DNA from: Flavobacterium ajazii
Lineage (GTDB): Bacteria > Bacteroidota > Bacteroidia > Flavobacteriales > Flavobacteriaceae
Reading direction: 5' to 3'
Length of the DNA: 64,000 bases
Assembly (NCBI RefSeq): GCF_010614725.1
Contig: NZ_JAAEHL010000011.1
Coordinates: 1 to 64,000 of the forward strand
In this document: positions 26,728-35,116 of the stretch, piece by piece
How the letters are laid out: each line of letters opens with the position of its first letter
Position numbering within the stretch: the first letter of the stretch is position 1
The notes under the pieces: generated by a model
What the model was told of the DNA's origin: nothing
The model's input: only the letters and a program-made list of their open reading frames with translations
Database searches by the model: none
Position numbers and translations under genes: made by a program

Positions 26728-29700
26728 ATGAAAAATATAGGCCTATTACTATTTATCCTGTTTCCTGTTTTGCTGTTGAGTCAGACCCAAACAGAAAATT
26801 ATATAAAAACTACTACTTACAAAGTAGAATCACTAACAATTATAGCTAATCCTACGAGTACACAAGCCAATCAAAGTATAACTTATTTTGATGGTTTGGG
26901 ACGTCCTATTCAGGAAGTAGCTCATCAACAATCCGGATCAGGGAAAGATATAGTTGTGCCAATAGAATATGATGTTTTTGGACGTCAGATTAAAGAATAT
27001 TTACCTTATGTTCCAACGGTAGCTGCTTCACTCAATTATAAAAGTACAGCCCTAACCGATGTTGGTGCATTTTATAATACAGCTGCCTACGAAAACACCT
27101 TAAACCCTTTTGCTCAAAAAGAATTTGAAGCATCTCCGCTTAATAGAGTTTTAAAACAGGCAGCACCAGGGGAAGACTGGAAACTTGGTAATGGTCATGA
27201 AATAAGATTGGACTACCAAACCAATAACGATGCAGATCAGGTAAGACGTTTTGGGGTCTCTTTTACCGGAGGCAATAAGAATAATCCATATTTAGAGGAT
27301 AATGGTATTTATGCTCCTTCACAATTATATAAAACAATTACAAAAGATGAAAACTGGAAGACAAATCAAACCTATCCGGATGATCATACTACACACGAGT
27401 TTAAGGATAATCAAGATAGAATTGTTTTAAAAAGAAATTTTGATGTAGGAAAATGGCATGATACTTATTATGTATATGATGATTATGGAAACGTGACCTA
27501 TGTACTGCCTCCTAAGGCTTCTACTTACAATACAATAGCACAGGCTTATAATGATCAAGTAATATTCGTTGATGCTGACTTTTTTGTAAGCATAGGCGGA
27601 GAGAGTAACTATTGTAGTATTTATGGCAATAAAACTGATAATTATTTTGGATTAAGTTTCTATGCATCAGGTTTTACATCTGGTACGATATTAAAGTCAG
27701 GTAAAATTGCTCACTTAAATTTCAGTCCCAATTTGCCTAACATGACATTAGGTAACATTATGGTGCTAAATGCAAATGGAGAGTCTGTAGTAGGGGCTAC
27801 AGCTTATATTCAGGATGGTGATTTGTATTTTTCTTCGACCGGAGCATCAGTCTATCTGAATGAAGATGGAGAATTTTGGTTTCAAACGGACAATTTTGCT
27901 AATTCTGCTCTTGTAGCTTTTGATAGAACAGCTTTAAATGATCTTATTTACCAATATAAATATGACAAACGTAACCGCCTTGTAGAAAAAAAACTACCCG
28001 GTAAAGACTGGGAATATATTGTTTATGATAAACTAGACAGACCTGTTTTAACCCAGGACGCCAACTTAAGGCTTACTCAAAAGTGGTTGTTTACAAAATA
28101 TGATGTATTGGGTAGGGCAGTTTATACAGGAATACACACAAACGGAACTTATGTGAATAGAATTGATATGCAAAACTATTTTGATACCCAGAATGATGTA
28201 GCTGCTAAAATGTATGAGTCAAAAGCGAGCACAGGGACAGGTTATGATAGTTCGTACTACAGTAACACTAATTTTCCAAATACTGGTATTGAAATTCATA
28301 CAATTAATTATTATGATGATTATAATTTTGACACAAAAGGAGGTACACCAGTTGCTCCATTGGCTGAGACCAAAGGTTTGGCTACAGGAAATAAAGTTAG
28401 GGTATTAGGAACAGCCAGTTGGATAACGAATGTAAATGGTTATGATACAAAAGGTAGGTCAATATATAACTATAGTAAAAATGATTATTTGGGCACCACA
28501 AGCATGGTTAACAGAGAACTCGATTTTATCGGACAAACTTTAAAAAATACATCCACTCATATTAGAAATGGTGTTACGACAACCATAGAAGATACTTTTA
28601 CATACGATCAGGCCGGAAGACTTACCAAACAAACACAAGCCATTAATGGGGCAGCAACACCAGAAGTAATTACTGAGAATTTTTATGATGAACTTGGACA
28701 GCTTGTTCAGAAAAAGGTCGGTGGAAAAACTACCCAAAATGGTTTACAAACGGTGGATTATAGTTACAATATTCGAGGCTGGCTGAAAGGAATAAACGAT
28801 ACTGATGTAATTAATAATAGTATTACCATAGGTTCTGCTGATTTATTTGGTTTTCAGATAAATTACAACAAACCATCTACAGGAACAGCATTATATAATG
28901 GAAACATCAGCCAGACTTTTTGGAAAAGTGCCAATATAATGGATATCAATTTGAAGAACTATACTTATGTATATGATGCATTGAATAGGTTTAAGACAGC
29001 CAGATATTCCGAAAATAATGTCTCAAATTCTAAGTTTGATGAAATTATTGACAAATATGATCGTAATGGGAATATTTTGAACTTAGTTCGTAATATGCAG
29101 AACCCTTATGATACAAGATGGTCAACTACTATTGATAATTTAGTTTACACTTACGACCAAGGAAATAGATTAATGAAAGTAAATGACTCCTATAAAAGCT
29201 CAACATATGGTGCTGAAGGATTTAAAGATGGAACTAATACAGGTGATGATTACAGCTATGATGCCAATGGAAATATGACTAAAGACCTAAATAAAAAAAT
29301 TGGTACATCTACAACCGAAGGCATTACTTATAATCATCTGAATCTCCCAGTCAAAATAACTTTTAGTACAGGAGAAACTATTGATTACATTTATGATGCG
29401 ACAGGAATTAAACAACGTAAAATAATAAGTACGGGAACTACAACAGATTATGCGAATGGATTTCAATATGAAACGAATCAATATGAAAGTAATGTACTTA
29501 AATTTTTAGCGCAGCCAGAGGGATATGTAGCATATAATTCCGGAACTTTTAATTATATTTACCAATACAAGGATCATTTGGGGAATGTGCGTTTGAGTTA
29601 TAAAGATGTTAGTCTAACAAATACACCCTCGTTACAAATTGTAGAAGAAAACAATTATTATCCATTTGGGTTAAAGCATAAGGACGGTAATAATATAGTT

Positions 29701-30663
29701 AATTCAACCAGTGCTGCTTATAAATATAAGTTCCAAGGTCAGGAGCTCCAAGACGAGCTGGGGCTTAACTTCTACGACTATGGTGCACGTAATTATGAAC
29801 CCTCACTTGGACGTTGGGTGAATATTGATCCGTTGGCAGAACTTTACAGAAGATGGTCGCCATACAATTATTGTATAAATAATCCTGTTAGTTTTGTTGA
29901 TCCTGATGGTATGGGAGTAAGTGATACTAAAAATGATGCAGGTGAATCGGTTTCTATAAAAACGGAAGACACAGGAGGAACTTCAGGGCCTACTGATCCT
30001 CCTCGAGCGCCAGGAACTGGCACCAGTACAGGAAATATGCAAGGTCGTCTTCCTAATGGCTCGCCAAATGGAGTAGATTTACCAGCTGAACAATTGAAAG
30101 AAGTTGTTGTCACTAGGGATAAAAGTTCAAGTTCTTCATCAACTACAGATATTATTTCTAATTCGATATCAAATTTTTGGAATAGCCCTGCTGCAAGAGC
30201 AGTTTTTCCTGATAGAATATATGTAAGTATTTCATACAACGCTAATCCATATGTAGGGACATCTACCGATTTTTCTTTAAATTGGATTACTCGGGGCAAT
30301 GATGCAAGTTTTGCTCCATATGCTGTAACAACAGTGGCAGGGACAGTAGGTCAAGCAAATGGTGGAATTGGAGTCGGTGGAGGATCAGGGTATTTTCCTA
30401 CAAAAGATATGCGATCTTTACCTGCAGGCACGGCTTCAAATGCAATGTTAGGTTGGGGCATTACAGGCACTGCTTTTGGAGCAATGCATGGAGGAAGAGT
30501 TTCATTAAATGGTTCAATAGGTATAAATGGCACTCCTACTAATCCTACTGGTATTTCATGGATAACTGTGGGTGCATCAGTTGGAGCAGGTACTCCGGGA
30601 AAAGGATTTTATGGTGGTATTTCTTATTCAACACCTTCATTTGGAACAAAAAAAGAATTTTAA
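26728..30663 (+). CDS. Rhs repeat-associated core protein (DUF6443-type N-terminus), candidate polymorphic toxin
   Basis: A 1311-residue protein with a signal peptide (LLLFILFPVLLLSQ). The N-terminal region (YFDGLGRPIQEVAHQQS to PYVP) matches the DUF6443 domain often found before Rhs cores in Bacteroidota. YD repeats run through the middle (YDQAGRLTKQT, YDANGNMTKDL), and the core ends with YKDHLGNVRLSY, NYYPFGLKHK, ELQDELGLNFYDYGARNYEPSLGRW and DPDGM at about residue 1061. The last ~250 residues are variable: a Thr/Pro/Ser linker, LKEVVVTRDKS, then a glycine-rich beta-type domain without known toxin motifs. Residues ~278-395 form an insertion between YD repeats. A small membrane-anchored protein starts 2 bp after the stop, as expected for immunity. 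There is no PAAR or VgrG; export is probably by the Sec route. Confidence 0.88.
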   Translation: MKNIGLLLFILFPVLLLSQTQTENYIKTTTYKVESLTIIANPTSTQANQSITYFDGLGRPIQEVAHQQSGSGKDIVVPIEYDVFGRQIKEYLPYVPTVAASLNYKSTALTDVGAFYNTAAYENTLNPFAQKEFEASPLNRVLKQAAPGEDWKLGNGHEIRLDYQTNNDADQVRRFGVSFTGGNKNNPYLEDNGIYAPSQLYKTITKDENWKTNQTYPDDHTTHEFKDNQDRIVLKRNFDVGKWHDTYYVYDDYGNVTYVLPPKASTYNTIAQAYNDQVIFVDADFFVSIGGESNYCSIYGNKTDNYFGLSFYASGFTSGTILKSGKIAHLNFSPNLPNMTLGNIMVLNANGESVVGATAYIQDGDLYFSSTGASVYLNEDGEFWFQTDNFANSALVAFDRTALNDLIYQYKYDKRNRLVEKKLPGKDWEYIVYDKLDRPVLTQDANLRLTQKWLFTKYDVLGRAVYTGIHTNGTYVNRIDMQNYFDTQNDVAAKMYESKASTGTGYDSSYYSNTNFPNTGIEIHTINYYDDYNFDTKGGTPVAPLAETKGLATGNKVRVLGTASWITNVNGYDTKGRSIYNYSKNDYLGTTSMVNRELDFIGQTLKNTSTHIRNGVTTTIEDTFTYDQAGRLTKQTQAINGAATPEVITENFYDELGQLVQKKVGGKTTQNGLQTVDYSYNIRGWLKGINDTDVINNSITIGSADLFGFQINYNKPSTGTALYNGNISQTFWKSANIMDINLKNYTYVYDALNRFKTARYSENNVSNSKFDEIIDKYDRNGNILNLVRNMQNPYDTRWSTTIDNLVYTYDQGNRLMKVNDSYKSSTYGAEGFKDGTNTGDDYSYDANGNMTKDLNKKIGTSTTEGITYNHLNLPVKITFSTGETIDYIYDATGIKQRKIISTGTTTDYANGFQYETNQYESNVLKFLAQPEGYVAYNSGTFNYIYQYKDHLGNVRLSYKDVSLTNTPSLQIVEENNYYPFGLKHKDGNNIVNSTSAAYKYKFQGQELQDELGLNFYDYGARNYEPSLGRWVNIDPLAELYRRWSPYNYCINNPVSFVDPDGMGVSDTKNDAGESVSIKTEDTGGTSGPTDPPRAPGTGTSTGNMQGRLPNGSPNGVDLPAEQLKEVVVTRDKSSSSSSTTDIISNSISNFWNSPAARAVFPDRIYVSISYNANPYVGTSTDFSLNWITRGNDASFAPYAVTTVAGTVGQANGGIGVGGGSGYFPTKDMRSLPAGTASNAMLGWGITGTAFGAMHGGRVSLNGSIGINGTPTNPTGISWITVGASVGAGTPGKGFYGGISYSTPSFGTKKEF

Positions 30664-30665
30664 TT

Positions 30666-31025
30666 ATGAAGAAAGGAATTTTAATGTTAATTTTATTTCT
30701 ATTAATATTTGTTGGATATGTTTTTATAAATGTATTTATAAAATCACGCCAAGAGTATGCGGCGAAATACGATTTTATTATAAGCAATATTGAAAAAGAT
30801 GCTAAAGGTGATTTAATATTTTATGACAACCTTGATCTTAAATATTCTTTTGCAAGTTATAGATTTAGTAAATGGGACAAATTAGGAATTTCAGTTGGAG
30901 ATAGAGTTTTTAAAGATCATTATTCAGAAAACATGTTTATAAGTCGTAAAATAGGAGAAATATATAAGGTCTATTATGTTCAAAAACCTAATGGTATGAT
31001 TCCTTTTTCTTTTTATTCAAGATAG
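30666..31025 (+). CDS. Small membrane-anchored protein; candidate Rhs immunity protein
   Basis: The start is placed at the ATG at 30666, 2 bp after the Rhs stop; a longer frame from 30558 overlaps the Rhs gene and adds an unlikely leader. The 119-residue product has one N-terminal transmembrane helix (GILMLILFLLIFVGYVFINVFI) and a small charged extracytoplasmic domain with several Tyr and Lys residues (NLDLKYSFASYRFSKWDKLGI). The family is not recognised. The tight spacing and envelope anchoring suggest immunity against the preceding Rhs C-terminus. Confidence 0.65.
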   Translation: MKKGILMLILFLLIFVGYVFINVFIKSRQEYAAKYDFIISNIEKDAKGDLIFYDNLDLKYSFASYRFSKWDKLGISVGDRVFKDHYSENMFISRKIGEIYKVYYVQKPNGMIPFSFYSR

Positions 31026-31166
31026 AGCATGCAATATGAATGCATAATTTAAAAAGAATAATAGATTCAACTCAATGGAATTAAGCGAAAACAATTTTTA
31101 AAAATCTACTTTTGCTTTAATTAATTAAAATTGATTTTGCTTATACAAGCATAAGATTTAAAAAGT

Positions 31167-31631
31167 ATGAAAAAAGTATTAAAAATTATTGCAATCATTT
31201 TAGGATTTATTATTTTAATAATTGGAACATTTATTTTTATTGGATGGCGAAAAATGCAGAAATTAGACTTAGCGCAGGAAAAGGCAAATTACATTATGGA
31301 TAATCTTGACAGACCAAATATTGGAAAAAAATTCCCTATCAAATATTTTCCTAGGGAAAAGCTAGACCCAGTTCTTAAAATGATTAGACAAAATTGCGAT
31401 TGGAAAAATAAGGATGGTAAATTTGTAGATTTTTTTACAACTAAAAATATTAACGGAACTGACCAAACTGCATTTATTTACGAATATTATATGAGATGTG
31501 ATAGTTTGAGATTTATCCTTTCGTTTAATGTAGAAGATGATCCAGAATTGATGGGGCTAAATTTTGAACCACTTGAAAAGGAAAATTCAATGATAATCTT
31601 TCCAGAAAAACAATTAAAGTACCGAAAATGA
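31167..31631 (+). CDS. Small membrane-anchored protein, possible second immunity-type gene
   Basis: A 154-residue protein with an N-terminal transmembrane segment (IIAIILGFIILIIGTFIFI) followed by a hydrophilic domain of about 125 residues with no recognised family. Its build (short anchor, small charged domain outside the membrane) is like that of the preceding candidate immunity protein, and it lies 141 bp further on in the same strand, before the terminator at 31769. Rhs loci often accumulate additional immunity genes; this role is an inference from position. Confidence 0.6.
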   Translation: MKKVLKIIAIILGFIILIIGTFIFIGWRKMQKLDLAQEKANYIMDNLDRPNIGKKFPIKYFPREKLDPVLKMIRQNCDWKNKDGKFVDFFTTKNINGTDQTAFIYEYYMRCDSLRFILSFNVEDDPELMGLNFEPLEKENSMIIFPEKQLKYRK

Positions 31632-31768
31632 AAGTTTGCTAAAGACGATTATGTTGATTGGTAGATCATCCAAATAATTGGATAGTGTTTCAGATTAAGT
31701 GTTTTTTGAAAAATAACAATATAACTAATTGAAAAAGAATATAATTTTTATAAGGTTTTAGATCTTTG

Positions 31769-31796
31769 AGAGACGACCAAGAGGTCGTCTCTTTTG
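31769..31796 (+). terminator. Terminator of the Rhs accessory operon
   Basis: A perfect 10-bp stem (AGAGACGACC / GGTCGTCTCT) with an AAGA loop and a following T-run (TTTTGTTTTTTTG), about 140 bp after the last gene. Confidence 0.85.
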
Positions 31797-32171
31797 TTTT
31801 TTTGACTTTTAGCAAGCTTTAAAATGCTTTTACTACACCTTAGTGTTTCAAATTAGGTCATGAAAATAAAAGTAATTCTTGCAATGGTATAAGTAAGGTA
31901 ATTAAAGACTAAAAACGAAAAAATGAAATAAAGACTGGTGGTTACTAATATTACTAATCTGTACAATCATGATTAAAAGGAACTATTTCGAATTTGTATG
32001 TATTTAAGGCTTTATGTAAACTTTAAGAAATAGTAGAATTTTATAATCAAAGCTTAAAACTTCCAATAAAAATATATGTACAGTTATCTTGAAAAAAAAT
32101 GCACCATGTCTAACTGGTTTAATAAGGTATATTTCGAATATAAACGGTACGAGACCCGAGACCCGGTATGA
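31797..32171. other. Gene-free stretch before the tRNA
   Basis: AT-rich without a convincing gene. A small GC-rich patch (ACGAGACCCGAGACCCGG) lies at about 32148-32165, just outside the tRNA terminator. Confidence 0.4.
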
Positions 32172-32203
32172 TAAAAAAAAGCTCCAGATTTTTCTGAAGC
32201 TTT
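32172..32203 (-). terminator. Terminator of the tRNA-fMet gene
   Basis: Read on the minus strand, the stem is GCTTCAGA / TCTGGAGC (one U-G pair) followed by a long T-run. In the + direction the same pair would be a mismatch, so the structure serves the minus-strand tRNA transcript. Confidence 0.75.
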
Positions 32204-32210
32204 ATACTTG

Positions 32211-32283
32211 TAGCGGGAACAGGACTCGAACCTGTGACCTTCGGGTTATGAGCCCGACGAGCTGCCTACTGCTCTATCCCGCG
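32211..32283 (-). tRNA. Initiator tRNA-Met (anticodon CAT)
   Basis: A 73-nt cloverleaf reading from 32283 to 32211. The anticodon loop CTCATAA lies between GGG and CCC, the three G-C pairs that mark the initiator tRNA. The first base C is not paired with the opposite U in the acceptor stem, another initiator hallmark. The T loop GGTTCGAGTCC is normal. The 3' CCA is not encoded. It delivers formyl-Met for translation start. Confidence 0.95.
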
Positions 32284-32372
32284 ATGTTTCGGGTGCAAAG
32301 ATACGTCGATTTTTTAGATTTCCAACGAAAACTTAAAAAAATGTTTTATTTCCTGTATTAACTTGATATGAC

Positions 32373-32380
32373 TACCTTTG
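32373..32380 (+). promoter_or_regulatory. -7 box (TACCTTTG) upstream of era
   Basis: An exact match to TAnnTTTG ends 20 bp before the era start codon. The -33 region is weak (TTTC). It supports starting Era at 32401 rather than at the in-frame ATG at 32368, which would lie upstream of the transcript. Confidence 0.45.
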
Positions 32381-32400
32381 CATCTAAAAATAATACACAA

Positions 32401-33282
32401 ATGTCACATAAAGCAGGATTCGTAAACATTATCGGAAATCCAAATGTTGGAAAATCAACTCTTATGAACGCCTTCGTTGGAGAAAGATTATCCATTATTA
32501 CATCAAAAGCACAAACTACACGTCATAGAATCTTAGGAATCGTAAACGGAGAAGACTTTCAATTGGTTTTGTCTGATACTCCGGGAATTATCAAACCGGC
32601 TTACGAAATGCAGGAATCGATGATGAACTTCGTAAAATCTGCTTTTGAAGATGCTGACATTTTAATCTACATGGTCGAAATAGGTGAGCAGGATCTTAAA
32701 GATGAAGATTTCTTCAAGAAAATCATTCACGCTAAGATTCCGGTTTTATTACTTTTAAATAAAATCGATAATTCGAATCAGGAACAGTTAGAGCAACAAG
32801 TTACTTTTTGGAAAGAAAAAGTACCAAATGCAGAAATTTTTCCAATATCGGCTTTGCAAAACTTCAACGTTCCGGAAGTTTTTGGAAGAATCATAGAATT
32901 GTTACCAGAGTCTCCGGCTTATTATCCAAAAGACCAATTAACGGACAAACCGGAACGTTTTTTCGTAAACGAAACCATTCGTGAAAAAATCTTATTGAAC
33001 TACAGCAAAGAGATTCCGTATGCAGTTGAAATCGTAACAGAAGAATTTCATGAAACCGAAAGTATTATCCGAATCCGTTCGGTAATTATGGTGGAGCGCG
33101 ATACCCAAAAAGGAATCATCATTGGTCATAAAGGGGCAGCTTTAAAGAAAGTCGGAACTGATGCCCGTGTCGATTTAGAGAAATTCTTCGGAAAACAAAT
33201 TCATATTGAATTGTATGTAAAAGTGAATAAAAATTGGAGAAGCAATGCCAATATGCTGAAAAGATTCGGGTATAATTCGTAG
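32401..33282 (+). CDS. era: GTPase Era
   Basis: A 293-residue GTPase of normal length. The N-terminal G domain has the P-loop GNPNVGKST (12-20), the G3 motif DTPG and the G4 motif NKID; the C-terminal KH domain contains GHKGAALKKVG at about residues 242-252. Era binds the 3' end of 16S rRNA and assists assembly of the 30S subunit. The start at 32401 fits the family and lies just after a promoter -7 box. The stop codon directly abuts a REP-like palindrome. der follows about 360 bp downstream. Confidence 0.97.
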   Translation: MSHKAGFVNIIGNPNVGKSTLMNAFVGERLSIITSKAQTTRHRILGIVNGEDFQLVLSDTPGIIKPAYEMQESMMNFVKSAFEDADILIYMVEIGEQDLKDEDFFKKIIHAKIPVLLLLNKIDNSNQEQLEQQVTFWKEKVPNAEIFPISALQNFNVPEVFGRIIELLPESPAYYPKDQLTDKPERFFVNETIREKILLNYSKEIPYAVEIVTEEFHETESIIRIRSVIMVERDTQKGIIIGHKGAALKKVGTDARVDLEKFFGKQIHIELYVKVNKNWRSNANMLKRFGYNS

Positions 33283-33302
33283 GGACAGGTCGAGACCTGT
33301 CT
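33283..33302. repeat. REP-like palindrome, copy 1
   Basis: Inverted arms GACAGGTC / GACCTGTC with a 2-nt centre (GA). It begins immediately after the era stop codon. It is repeated 60 bp further on. Confidence 0.75.
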
Positions 33303-33342
33303 GAATCTAGGGAATATGTCGTAATCTGTTCGAATACAGGGG

Positions 33343-33362
33343 GGACAGGTCGCGACCTGTCC
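33343..33362. repeat. REP-like palindrome, copy 2
   Basis: A perfect 20-bp palindrome with arms GGACAGGTCG / CGACCTGTCC, exactly 60 bp after copy 1 and differing from it at the centre and the last base. Such ACAGGTCGCGACCTGT elements are dispersed in many genomes. Confidence 0.8.
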
Positions 33363-33390
33363 GTACAGAATAAAATTAATTTTCCCGAAT

Positions 33391-33470
33391 GCCCTAGCCC
33401 AGATGGTAACGGCATCCTTTTGTGGCGGGGTTCGCCACAAAAGATATAGTGGACAGCTGGATTAGCTCCT
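33391..33470 (+). ncRNA. Candidate flavo-1 RNA
   Basis: A comparatively GC-rich island in the era-der interval. A long hairpin has an 11-bp stem (CTTTTGTGGCG at 33417-33427 / CGCCACAAAAG at 33433-33443) with a GGGTT loop. Outer pairings AGC/GCT and CCAG/CTGG close the element. The layout and the segments CGGCATCC and GATATAGTGGA agree with my memory of the flavo-1 motif, a small RNA of unknown role in Flavobacteria. A covariance-model search would settle it. The strand is inferred from that resemblance. Confidence 0.55.
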
Positions 33471-33539
33471 GAAAATTATACAAATTAGAATAAAAACTTA
33501 GGTACTTATAAACTTAGCATCTCAGCAACTTTTTTTAAC

Positions 33540-33547
33540 TACCTTTG
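33540..33547 (+). promoter_or_regulatory. -7 box (TACCTTTG) upstream of der
   Basis: An exact TAnnTTTG match about 100 bp upstream of the der start. No good -33 element at the expected spacing. Confidence 0.4.
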
Positions 33548-33646
33548 CAAAAAATTTAAATAAGGTATTTTAGATTTATAATTTATTGTGATTTAGTCAG
33601 AAACGAAATCTAAATTGTGAATCTGAAATCTAAAATTCAAAAAAAA

Positions 33647-34960
33647 ATGAGTAATAACATTGTTGCGATAGTAGGAAGACCTAATGTGGGGAAATCAACC
33701 CTGTTTAATAGGCTGATACAAAGAAGAGAAGCTATTGTAGATTCAGTATCTGGGGTTACCCGTGATAGAAACTATGGTAAAAGCGAGTGGAACGGAAAAG
33801 AGTTTTCTGTCATTGATACAGGTGGATACGTTCGGGGGTCTGATGACGTTTTCGAAGGTGAAATCCGTAAACAGGTAGAGCTTGCTATCGACGAAGCCGA
33901 TGTTATTATTTTTGTAGTTGATGTTGAAGAAGGTATTACACCAATGGATGAAACGGTCGCTAAATTACTTCGTAAAGTAACAAAACCGGTTTTATTGGCT
34001 GTAAATAAGGTTGATAATGCCATGCGTGAGAAAGATGCTGTAGAATTTTATAATCTTGGTTTAGGAGATTATTATACTTTCGCCAGTATCTCAGGAAGCG
34101 GAACAGGAGATTTATTAGATGCTTTAATTGAAGCATTTCCGGAAAAACCAGAGCCTGTTAAAGAAGAAGTCGTTTTGCCTCGTTTTGCAGTTGTAGGTCG
34201 TCCTAATGCAGGGAAATCCAGTTTTATAAACGCACTTATTGGTCAGGATCGTTTTATGGTTACTGATATTGCAGGAACGACTCGTGATGCAATTGATACT
34301 AAATTTGACCGTTTTGGTTTCGAATTTAATCTGGTTGATACTGCGGGAATTCGCCGTAAAGCAAAAGTAAAAGAAGATTTAGAGTTTTACTCAGTAATGC
34401 GTTCTGTTCGTGCTATTGAGCATGCTGATATTTGTATTTTGGTTATTGATGCAACACGTGGTTTTGAAAGTCAGGATCAAAATATTTTTTGGCTAGCTGT
34501 TAAAAACCGAAAAGGAGTAGTGGTTTTGGTAAATAAATGGGACTTGGTAGAAAAAGATACGATGTCTTCCCGTGACTATGCCGAAAAAATTAAGAAAGAA
34601 TTATTGCCATTTACAGATGTGCCAATTTTATTTGTATCTGCATTAACAAAACAGCGTTTGCTAAAAGCGTTGGAAACTTCAGTTCAGGTTTTTGAAAACA
34701 GAAAACAAAGAATTTCTACTTCGAAATTCAATGAATACATGTTGAAGGTTATTGAATCTTACCCGCCGCCAGCGACAAAAGGGAAGTATGTAAAAATTAA
34801 ATATTGTATGCAGTTACCAACAGATACACCGCAATTTGTGTTTTTTGCCAACCTGCCGCAATATGTAAAAGAACCTTATAAGCGTTATTTAGAGAATAAA
34901 ATTAGAGAAAATTGGGACTTTTCAGGAGCACCAATTGACATTTATATCAGAGAAAAATAA
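33647..34960 (+). CDS. der: GTPase Der (EngA)
   Basis: A 437-residue protein with two tandem G domains: P-loops GRPNVGKST (10-18) and GRPNAGKSS (184-192), G3 motifs DTGG and DTAG, and G4 motifs NKVD and NKWD. The C-terminal ~85 residues form the KH-like domain. Der drives maturation of the 50S subunit. The start at 33647 gives the family N-terminus MSNNIVAIVGRP; the upstream ATG at 33617 adds an unlikely basic leader. An intrinsic terminator follows at 34968. Confidence 0.97.
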   Translation: MSNNIVAIVGRPNVGKSTLFNRLIQRREAIVDSVSGVTRDRNYGKSEWNGKEFSVIDTGGYVRGSDDVFEGEIRKQVELAIDEADVIIFVVDVEEGITPMDETVAKLLRKVTKPVLLAVNKVDNAMREKDAVEFYNLGLGDYYTFASISGSGTGDLLDALIEAFPEKPEPVKEEVVLPRFAVVGRPNAGKSSFINALIGQDRFMVTDIAGTTRDAIDTKFDRFGFEFNLVDTAGIRRKAKVKEDLEFYSVMRSVRAIEHADICILVIDATRGFESQDQNIFWLAVKNRKGVVVLVNKWDLVEKDTMSSRDYAEKIKKELLPFTDVPILFVSALTKQRLLKALETSVQVFENRKQRISTSKFNEYMLKVIESYPPPATKGKYVKIKYCMQLPTDTPQFVFFANLPQYVKEPYKRYLENKIRENWDFSGAPIDIYIREK

Positions 34961-34967
34961 AAATTTT

Positions 34968-34991
34968 AAAAGTCCCGTTTGGGACTTTTTT
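34968..34991 (+). terminator. Terminator of der
   Basis: A 9-bp stem (AAAAGTCCC / GGGACTTTT) with a GTTT loop and a following T-run, 7 bp after the stop. Confidence 0.9.
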
Positions 34992-35116
34992 TATGTCTTT
35001 TTTTAAGTAAAAATAGATTTGGTTTTACGAAATGGCATCATATTTGGTTAAATGTGGAATTCACAATTAAACCATTTGCTTCTTTGGAAGTCTTATAGTT
35101 CTAACCAAACATTTTT

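Noticed and set aside
32089..32361. 90-codon + frame containing SGNRTRTCDLR
   Set aside because: It runs antisense through the initiator tRNA and its terminator; this peptide is a well-known false translation of tRNA flanks.
33283..33362. Two-copy palindrome as a CRISPR array
   Set aside because: There are only two units, self-palindromic 20-mers with a 40-bp gap of no spacer character, and no cas genes.
33119..33440. Two minus-strand frames rich in RSRPVP over the end of era
   Set aside because: They are translations of the ACAGGTCGCGACCTGT palindromes and antisense era, not genes.
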